Below, piece by piece: positions 19,593 to 27,445 of a stretch of 64,000 nt of DNA. The DNA lies in contig NZ_CP008941.1 in the NCBI RefSeq assembly GCF_000742835.1, positions 682,001 through 746,000 of the forward strand, given 5' to 3'. Each line of letters opens with the position of its first letter. Position 1 is the first letter of the stretch. This stretch comes from Candidatus Paracaedibacter acanthamoebae (GTDB lineage Bacteria > Pseudomonadota > Alphaproteobacteria > Paracaedibacterales > Paracaedibacteraceae). A program made the position numbers and the translations under genes. The notes under the pieces were generated by a model. It ran no database searches, was not told the DNA's origin, and was given only the letters and a program-made list of their open reading frames with translations.

Positions 19593-21321
19593 GGCTGTCG
19601 ACAACGGTATGGCGAATTGGGATGAATCCATAGTTATCATTTATAGCATCATTTTCTGTTGGTTGCACGCCCATTAGTGAGGCCAATCTCGTAATAATCT
19701 TGCCTGCTGTCGGGGCAGCATTCCACCCCCCTGTCGCATAGCCATGGGTATTCTTCGTGGGCTTAGGACTATCCAAGAATACAGCCACAATATATTGTGG
19801 GTTATCTTTTGGAAAGGCCCCTACGAAGGAGGTGATACGATCGACGTTATATCCCCGTCTACCTTGACTCTTGTGAGCTGTTCCTGTCTTGCCAATAACT
19901 TCATAGCCGGGAACATTAGCTTTTTTAGCAGTCCCCTCCTGAACCACAAGACGCATTAAGTCACGAATTGTTGCAGAGGTCCTTTCTGAGACAATTCTAT
20001 GCTCTCCCTCACTCCGCAGCACACAATCATCCATCCGCTTTAAAAGGGTTGCAGAGTACTTACGGTATCCTTTGATAACAGCGCGCACTGCATCTACTAA
20101 CATTAAGGGACTTACGGCAATCCCATATCCATACGATAAGGTCATTGTGGTCACATCTGACCAATGGTGGGGCGGCAGCAAAGGTGCTCCAATTTCTGGA
20201 AGCTCTAGTTTAGGTGTTTTTAACAACCCCAACTTTTGGAAATACTCCCGCTGAAGGCGGCTTCCAAAATCTAAAGCCATCTTAGCTGAACCAATATTAG
20301 AGGAATAAACAAACACTTCACGGACATCTAAAGGACGATTTTTTCCTTTAAAATCTGTGATTGATTTTGATCCCACCTTAATCGGCGTAGTAGCATCATA
20401 AATACTATTAATTCGAGCCCGCCCACTATCCAAAGCAATCGCCGTATTGAAAACCTTGAAAATAGAACCACATTCATAAATTCCTAAGGTATTCCGATTA
20501 AAGGTGGTATTAACTAAATTTTGATTGGGTAAGTTTGGATCAAAATCAGGCAAAGAAACCATCGCCAGAATCTCACCTTCGGCAGTCATGATAATGCAAT
20601 TGGCCCCCTCCGCTGAAAACTCACGAATTGCATCTTGTAATTCTTCGCGAACTAAGTGCTGGACGCGCATATCAATCGATAACTGCAATGGCGTCCCTGC
20701 ATCTTTACGCAAACGAGTATCAAAAAACTGTTCTACTCCGCCCAATCCATTGTTATCGATACCGCAATATCCTAACACATGGGAAACCAGATTGCCGTGC
20801 GGATAGACGCGCCGCTCATCGCGTTGCAAATAAACACCAGGTATACCTAAGTTATTGATTTCATTTTGTAATTTTGGTGAAATGTGACGGACAACCCAAA
20901 TAAAACCACGTTCTGATTTAAGTCTTTTCAGTAAGGTTTCATATTTTAATTCAGGAATAACTTTATGGATCTTAAGGGCAGCCTCTTCGGCGTTAATAAT
21001 GACTTTTGGATTTGCATAAACAGATCCAGTTACTAAGTGAGTTGCCAAAATTTCACCGTTACGATCGATAATATCTGCCCGATTTGATAAAAGTTGTTCT
21101 ACACGCGTAATTGTCGATTCTGTTTCGGGAGAATGACCTTGAAAAATCATAACATCCACCAAGCGGACACCAATAACCATAAAGGCCAATAAGAAAATTC
21201 CCCCCATAGCTAAGGTTCGGTTCCGCGCCGCCTCAAGAATCTTATGATCATGCATAAGTTTTTGCCAAGAATTCAAGTGATACGTCAAAAACTCAAGAGG
21301 GCGGCTAATAAAACGCTTCAT
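19582..21321 (-). CDS. ftsI: Penicillin-binding protein 3 (septal transpeptidase)
   Basis: Class B PBP that cross-links septal peptidoglycan with FtsW. One N-terminal membrane anchor (about residues 38-56) is followed by the PBP dimer domain and the transpeptidase domain. The catalytic S-x-x-K is SIFK near residue 284, SSN near 338 and KTGT near 477. The 579-aa length is normal. It starts 5 bases after the ftsL stop and overlaps murE. Confidence 0.96.
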   Translation of the reverse strand: MKRFISRPLEFLTYHLNSWQKLMHDHKILEAARNRTLAMGGIFLLAFMVIGVRLVDVMIFQGHSPETESTITRVEQLLSNRADIIDRNGEILATHLVTGSVYANPKVIINAEEAALKIHKVIPELKYETLLKRLKSERGFIWVVRHISPKLQNEINNLGIPGVYLQRDERRVYPHGNLVSHVLGYCGIDNNGLGGVEQFFDTRLRKDAGTPLQLSIDMRVQHLVREELQDAIREFSAEGANCIIMTAEGEILAMVSLPDFDPNLPNQNLVNTTFNRNTLGIYECGSIFKVFNTAIALDSGRARINSIYDATTPIKVGSKSITDFKGKNRPLDVREVFVYSSNIGSAKMALDFGSRLQREYFQKLGLLKTPKLELPEIGAPLLPPHHWSDVTTMTLSYGYGIAVSPLMLVDAVRAVIKGYRKYSATLLKRMDDCVLRSEGEHRIVSERTSATIRDLMRLVVQEGTAKKANVPGYEVIGKTGTAHKSQGRRGYNVDRITSFVGAFPKDNPQYIVAVFLDSPKPTKNTHGYATGGWNAAPTAGKIITRLASLMGVQPTENDAINDNYGFIPIRHTVVDSHED

Positions 21322-21326
21322 AATAC

Positions 21327-21731
21327 CTAACGTTTCCCTCTTCGCGTTGGACTAAAGGAGATTTCTTTAATGGCTTCATCAAGAATCATATCCAGTTCAG
21401 AATCAGGATTTTTAGGGGTTGGTGTAGCAGCCGAAACCGCAAACTGTACTGCGCCTTGATAAGACTTAGGAATTCTTTTAAAGGATACCAGTTGTTTTGG
21501 CGTTACTGTATCAACATCCAGGTGCTTTCTAGCCATGCTTTGTAAAGATGAAGGATTGGTTAGGTGCGCCCACTCTGCTTTTAGGACAGAGACTGACTCT
21601 TCGCTTAACCTAATATTGCGATTTAATTGTCGATATTCACTTTCCAAAGTCATCATTTCATACTTCAATTGGAACAATCCAAACCCGATAGCTGCCGTTA
21701 ATAGACCAACGACGAGTGTGCTCTTACGCAT
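21327..21731 (-). CDS. ftsL: Cell division protein FtsL-like
   Basis: Small bitopic divisome protein by position between rsmH and ftsI. From ATG 21731 it is 134 aa: a short basic N-terminus (MRKS), one membrane helix (TLVVGLLTAAIGFGLFQLK), then a coiled-coil-like segment near residues 25-60 and a short periplasmic tail. Sequence is poorly conserved in this family, so the call rests on topology and gene order. The start overlaps the rsmH stop by 8 bases; the longer open frame up to 21851 runs inside rsmH. Confidence 0.88.
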   Translation of the reverse strand: MRKSTLVVGLLTAAIGFGLFQLKYEMMTLESEYRQLNRNIRLSEESVSVLKAEWAHLTNPSSLQSMARKHLDVDTVTPKQLVSFKRIPKSYQGAVQFAVSAATPTPKNPDSELDMILDEAIKEISFSPTRRGKR

Positions 21732-22671
21732 CTGTTCCTCCTTGTTGTCCAGAAGGCAGGCGCACAGCTGCACGCAATCGCGCAGATCTAGACCGTGGAT
21801 TGACTGAGATTTCTGACTCCGACGGGGCGACGCCCTTAGGATAGAGATCAAAAAAACTTGGCGGAGAGGGTGCTTTCTCTCCGGGTAATAATCTCGACTG
21901 TTTGTGTTTACGAACAGCTTTTTCGCGCAAGAAACTTTTCACTATTCTATCTTCTAAAGAGTGAAAAGTGACTGCAACAAGCCGCCCATCAGCACGAAGA
22001 AAATCTTCAGCGAACTTTAAACCACGTTCAATCTCTATTAACTCATTATTTACCTTTATACGCAAGGCTTGAAATGTTAATGTGGCGGGATGTTGCGCAT
22101 CTGGTCGGCCACCAAGCTTTGATTTTATTAGGTTGGCAAGCTCTAACGTGGTTTGAATGGGCTTAACCTTTCTTAATTCCACAATGGCCCGCGCGATGCG
22201 GCGTGATCGATGTTCCTCCCCATATGTATAAATAATATTGGCAAGATCTTCTTCGTCATAAGTGTTGACGATATCGGCTGCACTCTCGCCATCGTCGGAC
22301 ATACGCATATCCAACGGCCCATCAAAGCGGAAAGAAAACCCCCGGTCGGGCGTATCAATTTGATAAGACGACACACCAAAATCAAAAACGACACCATCAA
22401 TTTGGTCAAACTGACTTTGAGCCATCAAGGTTGGCAAGCTGGAAAATACGCCGTGAAAGACGTGGAGACGATCAGGATATTCCTTTTGAAGGTCGCATGC
22501 ACGGGCTATAGCTGCCGGATCCCGATCCACAGCAATTACCTGGCAATCAGCCTTGTTGAGAATGGCCCGCGTATACCCGCCACCACCAAAGGTACCATCA
22601 ACATACACAGCACCATCCCTTACCGCGAGTGCATCAAGCATTTCATTTAATAGAACTGGGATATGACTCAT
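21724..22671 (-). CDS. rsmH: 16S rRNA (cytosine-1402-N4)-methyltransferase
   Basis: Methylates C1402 of 16S rRNA in the P site. ATG 22671 (MSHIPVLLNEML) overlaps the mraZ stop as ATGA. SAM-binding loop DGTFGGGGYTRAIL lies near residues 27-40, and the motif FDFGVSSYQID plus the typical ending NPRSRSARLRAA confirm the family. 315 aa. Confidence 0.97.
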   Translation of the reverse strand: MSHIPVLLNEMLDALAVRDGAVYVDGTFGGGGYTRAILNKADCQVIAVDRDPAAIARACDLQKEYPDRLHVFHGVFSSLPTLMAQSQFDQIDGVVFDFGVSSYQIDTPDRGFSFRFDGPLDMRMSDDGESAADIVNTYDEEDLANIIYTYGEEHRSRRIARAIVELRKVKPIQTTLELANLIKSKLGGRPDAQHPATLTFQALRIKVNNELIEIERGLKFAEDFLRADGRLVAVTFHSLEDRIVKSFLREKAVRKHKQSRLLPGEKAPSPPSFFDLYPKGVAPSESEISVNPRSRSARLRAAVRLPSGQQGGTDA

Positions 22672-23108
22672 CCCTGCCCTCCTTGCTGGCATAATAAGCG
22701 CTGACGACGTTGTTCATGATCAGCCGCAAATGCTGTAGGGCACCATAATTCAAATGTTGGCCCCCGGCCCACAAAAGTTACTTGTTCTTGAATTGCCGCA
22801 TGCTGTAACAAATCTTCAGGGATGGACACGCGTCCCTCAGCATCAAACGATAGCATTCTTGCCTCAGCAAACATCATAGCAGTGTAGTCATGATTTGCAC
22901 TGGGTATAAAATCGCCTGTTTCGAGCTGTTCACTTAAACGATTAAGGCGATCAACTCCACATCCATCGATGACAGGGCGGTTTAATGACCTAAAAAGAAC
23001 TATTCCTTGAAAGCTCTGGTTAGATAAAACCGTACGAAAAGGCGCCGGAATCGAAACTCGTCCTTTTTTGTCTATTTTATTCGTAAATGTGGATAGAAAT
23101 AACGCCAC
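22668..23108 (-). CDS. mraZ: Transcriptional regulator MraZ
   Basis: Ring-forming AbrB-like DNA-binding protein that represses its own dcw operon. Both SpoVT/AbrB-type repeats show the signature: DKKGRVSIPAPFR near the N-terminus and DAEGRVSIPEDLL in the second half. I choose GTG 23108 (then ALFLSTF) because GGAGGG sits 4 bases upstream and the family starts about here, giving 146 aa. The open frame reaches 23153, but those codons overlap its own operator. Confidence 0.93.
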   Translation of the reverse strand: MALFLSTFTNKIDKKGRVSIPAPFRTVLSNQSFQGIVLFRSLNRPVIDGCGVDRLNRLSEQLETGDFIPSANHDYTAMMFAEARMLSFDAEGRVSIPEDLLQHAAIQEQVTFVGRGPTFELWCPTAFAADHEQRRQRLLCQQGGQG

Positions 23109-23133
23109 GTGTCCCTCCATTTTCAACATATCA

Positions 23134-23178
23134 TGGGAATATATGGGATACAATGGGATTTTATGGGTATTAATGGGA
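23134..23178 (-). promoter_or_regulatory. MraZ operator: five TGGGN boxes at 10-bp spacing
   Basis: On the plus strand TGGGA/T occurs at 23134, 23144, 23154, 23164 and 23174, each separated by exactly 5 bases. This is the TGGGN-N5 array known as the MraZ binding site in E. coli. It lies just upstream of mraZ and should mediate autoregulation of mraZ-rsmH-ftsL-ftsI-murE. Confidence 0.9.
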
Positions 23179-23294
23179 GGTTAACAGGAAAATACTTCTA
23201 AAATTCCTTTTTTCTGAAATGAACTGAGTAGGATAAGATTTTCAATAAGGTGGTGGCCGGCGGGTATCTTTTTTAGTAACACTTAACAATTCGC

Positions 23295-23323
23295 TTGCAT
23301 TGGGCTATAAAAAACCCTATATA
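23295..23323 (+). promoter_or_regulatory. Promoter of tRNA-Glu
   Basis: TTGCAT (23295-23300), 17-base spacer, TATATA (23318-23323); the predicted start is about 8 bases before the tRNA. Confidence 0.7.
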
Positions 23324-23338
23324 TTGCATATATTACAT

Positions 23339-23414
23339 GTCTCCTTCGTCTAGAGGCCTAGGACACCGCCCTCTCACGGCGGCAACACGGGTTCGAATCC
23401 CGTAGGAGACGCCA
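23339..23414 (+). tRNA. tRNA-Glu (CTC)
   Basis: Full cloverleaf: acceptor arms GTCTCCT and AGGAGAC with discriminator G and an encoded CCA (23412-23414). The anticodon stem CCGCC/GGCGG encloses the loop CTCTCAC, giving anticodon CTC. The T loop GTTCGAATC is canonical. Confidence 0.97.
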
Positions 23415-23628
23415 CCCTTTCCAAAATCTTCTTTATAATTTTTTGAATAGACTTAATAGGTTATGAGCAGTTTTCCTTTTCCTACAACCTTTTAATATAG
23501 TCGAGTTTACAGTATCTGGAAGTGACAGATTAATTGGATGGAAGTCTTTAACTATAAATAGTTCCCTGGAAGTCTTATCGCTAAGAAGCAGTTCTTTAAC
23601 TACCAGCTTACAAAATAGAAGATACTAA

Positions 23629-23865
23629 TATAAAAATTGCGAGAAAATATTGGTGCTTTATCAACTTCAGGATATTGAATTCTTATCCAAGCTGAAAAGG
23701 CTAAACTTGAATAAATGGGTAAGTTTAGAAGAACTGCGTAAGGTTGTGAGTAACCTTAAAGACCTCTTGAAATAAAATTAGGTTACAGAGATCTTCTATG
23801 TTAGCAAGGGAGAAATTTTAAAAGAATTGAGAGAATATGAGGATATTAGCACAGCTAATACTTAA
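23629..23865 (+). pseudogene. Decayed leucine-rich-repeat-like fragment
   Basis: One reading frame encodes LSKLKRLNLNKW, then VSLEELRKVVSNLKDLLK, reaches TAA (23773) and TAG (23779), and continues with KGEILKELREYEDIS to a further TAA at 23863. There is no start codon with a Shine-Dalgarno. The Leu spacing resembles leucine-rich repeats. The rest of the 620-base gap between tRNA-Glu and the DUF885 gene shows no feature I can support. Confidence 0.4.
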
Positions 23866-24036
23866 AATGATTTTTGACAGCATTGATTCTCCTAAGCCTT
23901 TTTATATTTTTAATTACCTCTAGCTACTAAAACATTTACAGTAGAAATTAAAGTTAAAAAACGTAAAAAATTTAATCTTAATAATAAGAAAGGATAGGCG
24001 TCATCAACAGTAAGGGCAAGAAACACCCTTTCTCTT

Positions 24037-25833
24037 TTACAACTCCGCCATTCTATTTTTAATTAAATCCGCATACAAATCTACCGGTAACAAACCAAAG
24101 GATAGAATTGCGTCATGAAATTTCTGCATTTTAAACATATCGCCCATCTCTCGACACAGCTTATCGCGTAAATCCATAATTTTGATGGCGCCATAGCGAT
24201 AGGACGTTGCCTGGCCCGGAATTTGAAAACTATAACGTTTAGCCTCTGCCGTCGCCATAGAGTCAAAGCCAACTTTTTCTTTCATGAACTTAACCACATC
24301 ATCAAATCCAATTTGCTGACTGTTCAATTGCGGATCGAGGAACATCCGACCAATGCGTAATAATTGATCTTTAAGAGCTGCCAGTTGAGATTCTAGCGGC
24401 ATATAATCCGTCATCAAGTACTCCGCATAATGAGCCCATCCTTCAGCATTAGCTGAATTACTAGCAATAATAATCTCTATCAGATTGAGCTTTCCCTCGA
24501 GATAAAGCTCTACCATACGGGAAAATTGCAAGTCATGCCCAGGCCGTCCTTCATGGACAATCAAGGGATCTGCTGTCATTGGACTTGAATTGCCTGCCAA
24601 ATCACACAAAACAAATTCCGGCCAAACCGTTCCGGTATTACCAATAAAATTAGGAGTAATGACATGGGGCACTGGAAACGTCGCTTCTTCTGCAGCCGTC
24701 CCTACCCGCATCCGAATAGGTCGACCTGGCAACGTCATTAGGTTATCGCGCTTTATATATTCTTCCATTTGAGCTTGGGCCGCCTCATAGCGCTCCATAA
24801 CCAATTTTGTATCGACTGAACGGGCTTCCTGTTCTAAAGCCAAAACTATTTTAGCAGGATCAGTTTCGCTCAATTCTCTATCCTGCGCAATTTGAAGTGC
24901 CAAATCCTGATAACGCTTATAATAAATATCCCAATCCTTTTTAGCGCGATCAATAAGCTGCTCCGGCGTATCGTAGACACCATAAAGCCTTAAATAAGTA
25001 AGATACAACTCCTGCGGTAAAAAGCTTTCCGCAGTGGCAGGGGGACGTAAAGTTGTGGTTACAAACTCCACATAGCGTTGAATCTGGGCTTGAAATTCAC
25101 TAATCACGTCGGCATGACCATCACCAATTAAGGTTGGAAGTTCCTTTACAATAGCATCAAGCTTTTTAGAATCAATGATATCATCAAGCTGGCGAATAGA
25201 GGGATAAAGAATATCTGCGCCACTTTCGGAATATTGATTAATCAGACGTTTCAACTCTGCAATAGCACCATCAATAAAACTGAGAATGTCATCTCCTGGC
25301 ATCACATAGAATTTAAACCGTTGAGCCACTACATCCGGTTTATACCCCTTAACAATAAGACTGTTTAAGTTTCCAAAAACAAATCCAATGGCGTCAATGG
25401 CATCTTGGGGATCCACAAGATTTGGGGGCATAAATAAGCTCACACGCCGATGCTGCTTATTTAAATCCATCATTTTAATATAGTCTTCAACGATTGAAAT
25501 CGTTAACTCTATTTCGCGACGCTGCAAAATAGTTGCTTCCTTTAAAGCAGAACGGTGCTCATTAAGACTCGTTAATAAAGCTTCATATACCATCTTCCAA
25601 GTATCTGTAAAACCGATTGTCATGAGCGTCCCAACGGTCGCAAACTCAGACAAGCCTGCATCACATTTAACCTCAACGGGGCTGTGACTTAAGAAATCCA
25701 TCGCAATGGCATTGCATATTTCCTGATTTGTTGTTGTGCTAGCTTTCCGGCCAGTCTCGTCGGCGGCATAGGTGATTGGAGTTAAATTTAGCATTGTTGC
25801 CCCTACTAACAAATTTAATAAAATGTTCCTCAA
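24037..25833 (-). CDS. Exported DUF885-family putative metallopeptidase
   Basis: 598 aa with a signal peptide (LLVGATMLNLTPITYA, cleavage near residue 23). The family hallmark HEGRPGHDLQ is near residue 427; its two His residues and the Glu are the presumed metal site. SANAEGWAHYAEYLM follows about 40 residues later and supplies further conserved residues. DUF885 proteins resemble zinc carboxypeptidase-like helical peptidases, but their substrate is not established. It lies 2 bases downstream of the serpin gene on the same strand, so the two are probably cotranscribed. Confidence 0.9.
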   Translation of the reverse strand: MRNILLNLLVGATMLNLTPITYAADETGRKASTTTNQEICNAIAMDFLSHSPVEVKCDAGLSEFATVGTLMTIGFTDTWKMVYEALLTSLNEHRSALKEATILQRREIELTISIVEDYIKMMDLNKQHRRVSLFMPPNLVDPQDAIDAIGFVFGNLNSLIVKGYKPDVVAQRFKFYVMPGDDILSFIDGAIAELKRLINQYSESGADILYPSIRQLDDIIDSKKLDAIVKELPTLIGDGHADVISEFQAQIQRYVEFVTTTLRPPATAESFLPQELYLTYLRLYGVYDTPEQLIDRAKKDWDIYYKRYQDLALQIAQDRELSETDPAKIVLALEQEARSVDTKLVMERYEAAQAQMEEYIKRDNLMTLPGRPIRMRVGTAAEEATFPVPHVITPNFIGNTGTVWPEFVLCDLAGNSSPMTADPLIVHEGRPGHDLQFSRMVELYLEGKLNLIEIIIASNSANAEGWAHYAEYLMTDYMPLESQLAALKDQLLRIGRMFLDPQLNSQQIGFDDVVKFMKEKVGFDSMATAEAKRYSFQIPGQATSYRYGAIKIMDLRDKLCREMGDMFKMQKFHDAILSFGLLPVDLYADLIKNRMAEL

Positions 25834-25835
25834 TA

Positions 25836-26975
25836 TTAATGTTTTTCTTCATCAGATGAAACTAAATTTGTTTTTAATCCAAAATTACGCTTGCTTGTAT
25901 AATATGCAATCAAGCCATTCATATCTCTAATACTTCCAGTTAATATAATGTCTAGACTAGCAGATGTTCCCTGAACACAAGCAAAACTGAATGGTCTGTT
26001 AATTGTGATCTCTTTTATAGACTGCTTGACCATAGGCCCTACCCTATCAATCACAGCTGTTGGTGCTCCTCCTGTAATCCCTTGGTCATCCCATTCAATA
26101 GTGGCAACTTGCTTTGCTAAAGCTAATGTTAGACCTTTTATGTTGGGCTTAAGAATCGAAATTTCGGAAGATAAAGTTTTTATGAGGTCATGCGTTGAAG
26201 TAACATATCCATTTGGGATTGTCAGCATAACTTGCTGCTGAACCTTATTTTGCTGATAATGAAAAATTTCAGACAATGTTAAAGGACTTGTTATATAGCC
26301 ATTTTTGGCTAGTTTAAAGATCATGCTTAAGTCGTGTTCACTTGTCTCTAATTCCACAAAGTATGACTGATCTGACTCATAAAAATAACAACCAACAGAA
26401 CCATAACTTGCCCTTACATTAAAAACAGTTGCGTCAGAAAATTTAAACGATAGCGCCTCGGCTTTCTTTTTTAACGGATATTTCCAGGCAGTTCCGACAA
26501 TAACTGTATTCAGTAAAACTAACTCAGCATTTGCAGGCACATCGGTGACCTGAATAATTTCGCTGACAAGACCTTGCGTTTCATCTTCTATGGTTTTATT
26601 GACGAGGCTTGCTGTTTCAGCTGCGTTTGAAAAATTAGTTTTCAATACAATATTTTCTACATCCATGAGTTGTTTTAGCATGGGTTCTTTTAGAGAAATT
26701 GCATTATCTAAAATAATATAGGAGAGGCATTCAATTGCTGGTGATAATTCTTTTGGACCTTTATCCGATTGCTCTAAGGATACTTGCGGGTCTTTTTTTA
26801 TAGCGGGAAAAATTAATTGAAGGGCTTTTAAAGTTTTAGATGCCCCAAGTGGGCTAAAAATATAATTTCTATCTTGTTCTGATGGTATTAAATCAAGGGA
26901 GCCATCTTCCCCCGATAATGGTTCACGAGCACAGCACGTTGCTATTATAGTCAAGGGTACAAGGATTTGTTTCAT
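25836..26975 (-). CDS. Exported serpin-family protein
   Basis: 379 aa, with a short hydrophobic leader ending in IIATCCARE (signal or atypical lipoprotein signal). The serpin fold is recognisable along the chain: NYIFSPLGASKTL at 37-49, VNKTIEDETQGLV at 125-137, LVLLNTVIVGTAWKYPL at 152-168, the hinge IEWDDQGITGGAPTAV at 293-308 and NRPFSFACV at 326-334 followed by ILTGSI. The P15 Gly (299) is kept, but P14 is Ile instead of Thr/Ser and the P12-P9 run is GGAP instead of small alanines, so inhibitory loop insertion may be impaired. Candidate P1 residues are Arg311 or Lys317. It precedes the DUF885 peptidase gene. Confidence 0.82.
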   Translation of the reverse strand: MKQILVPLTIIATCCAREPLSGEDGSLDLIPSEQDRNYIFSPLGASKTLKALQLIFPAIKKDPQVSLEQSDKGPKELSPAIECLSYIILDNAISLKEPMLKQLMDVENIVLKTNFSNAAETASLVNKTIEDETQGLVSEIIQVTDVPANAELVLLNTVIVGTAWKYPLKKKAEALSFKFSDATVFNVRASYGSVGCYFYESDQSYFVELETSEHDLSMIFKLAKNGYITSPLTLSEIFHYQQNKVQQQVMLTIPNGYVTSTHDLIKTLSSEISILKPNIKGLTLALAKQVATIEWDDQGITGGAPTAVIDRVGPMVKQSIKEITINRPFSFACVQGTSASLDIILTGSIRDMNGLIAYYTSKRNFGLKTNLVSSDEEKH

Positions 26976-27119
26976 TATAGTTTCCTTTCTTTAAACTCAG
27001 GTTTTGTGTTGTTAAAGCTCCTATAAGGGTGATGGGATTACTTTGAAAGTACCTTACAAATTCACGAGGACTTTGCAGGGGACTTACCTCTCCCTGCTGA
27101 TCCAACATAGATCTAATGA

Positions 27120-27148
27120 TCTACACTTAAGTTCCAAAAATAAGTCAA
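27120..27148 (-). promoter_or_regulatory. Predicted promoter of the serpin-DUF885 operon
   Basis: On the minus strand TTGACT (27148-27143), a 17-base spacer and TGTAGA (27125-27120). It would leave an approximately 140-base leader before the serpin ATG, with a short GC-rich hairpin near 27075-27098. Confidence 0.5.
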
Positions 27149-27226
27149 CTACAGCTGCACAATCTATTTATCTTAAGGGGATTGTGGCTTGATGGACTAA
27201 AACTCTAATATAAGAAACGGCGTTGG

Positions 27227-27445
27227 CTATTTAGTCGACCGTGCCGTTGCTTTAGTTGCATCCGCTGATTCACAAACACATTCATCCGATGCATAAAGGG
27301 TTAAGGTTCCATCCTCCCCGGAAAACAATCCCTTCCCCTCTTTTATAGCATTAGGCTCTGGCAGCAATTCAGGCTTATAATTCCCTGAACATGCAACCAG
27401 GCTTATAGTCGCCATTAAGATAAAGTAAACCTTAGAATTTGACAC
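27227..27445 (-). CDS. Small lipoprotein sharing an SGEDG motif with the serpin leader
   Basis: 72 aa with a lipobox LVAC near residue 19, so an envelope lipoprotein of about 54 residues. The mature part contains FSGEDGTLTL, nearly the same as LSGEDGSLDL in the neighbouring serpin. No family recognised. It overlaps the end of the porin gene by 14 bases if GTG 27445 is used; an internal ATG at 27415 is the alternative. It may be a free-standing remnant of a serpin-like N-terminus or a partner protein. Confidence 0.6.
   Translation of the reverse strand: MSNSKVYFILMATISLVACSGNYKPELLPEPNAIKEGKGLFSGEDGTLTLYASDECVCESADATKATARSTK

Noticed and set aside
26923-27108. Minus-strand 61-codon frame starting MLDQQGEV in the serpin leader
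   Set aside because: It overlaps the serpin start out of frame, has no clear Shine-Dalgarno and no recognisable content.
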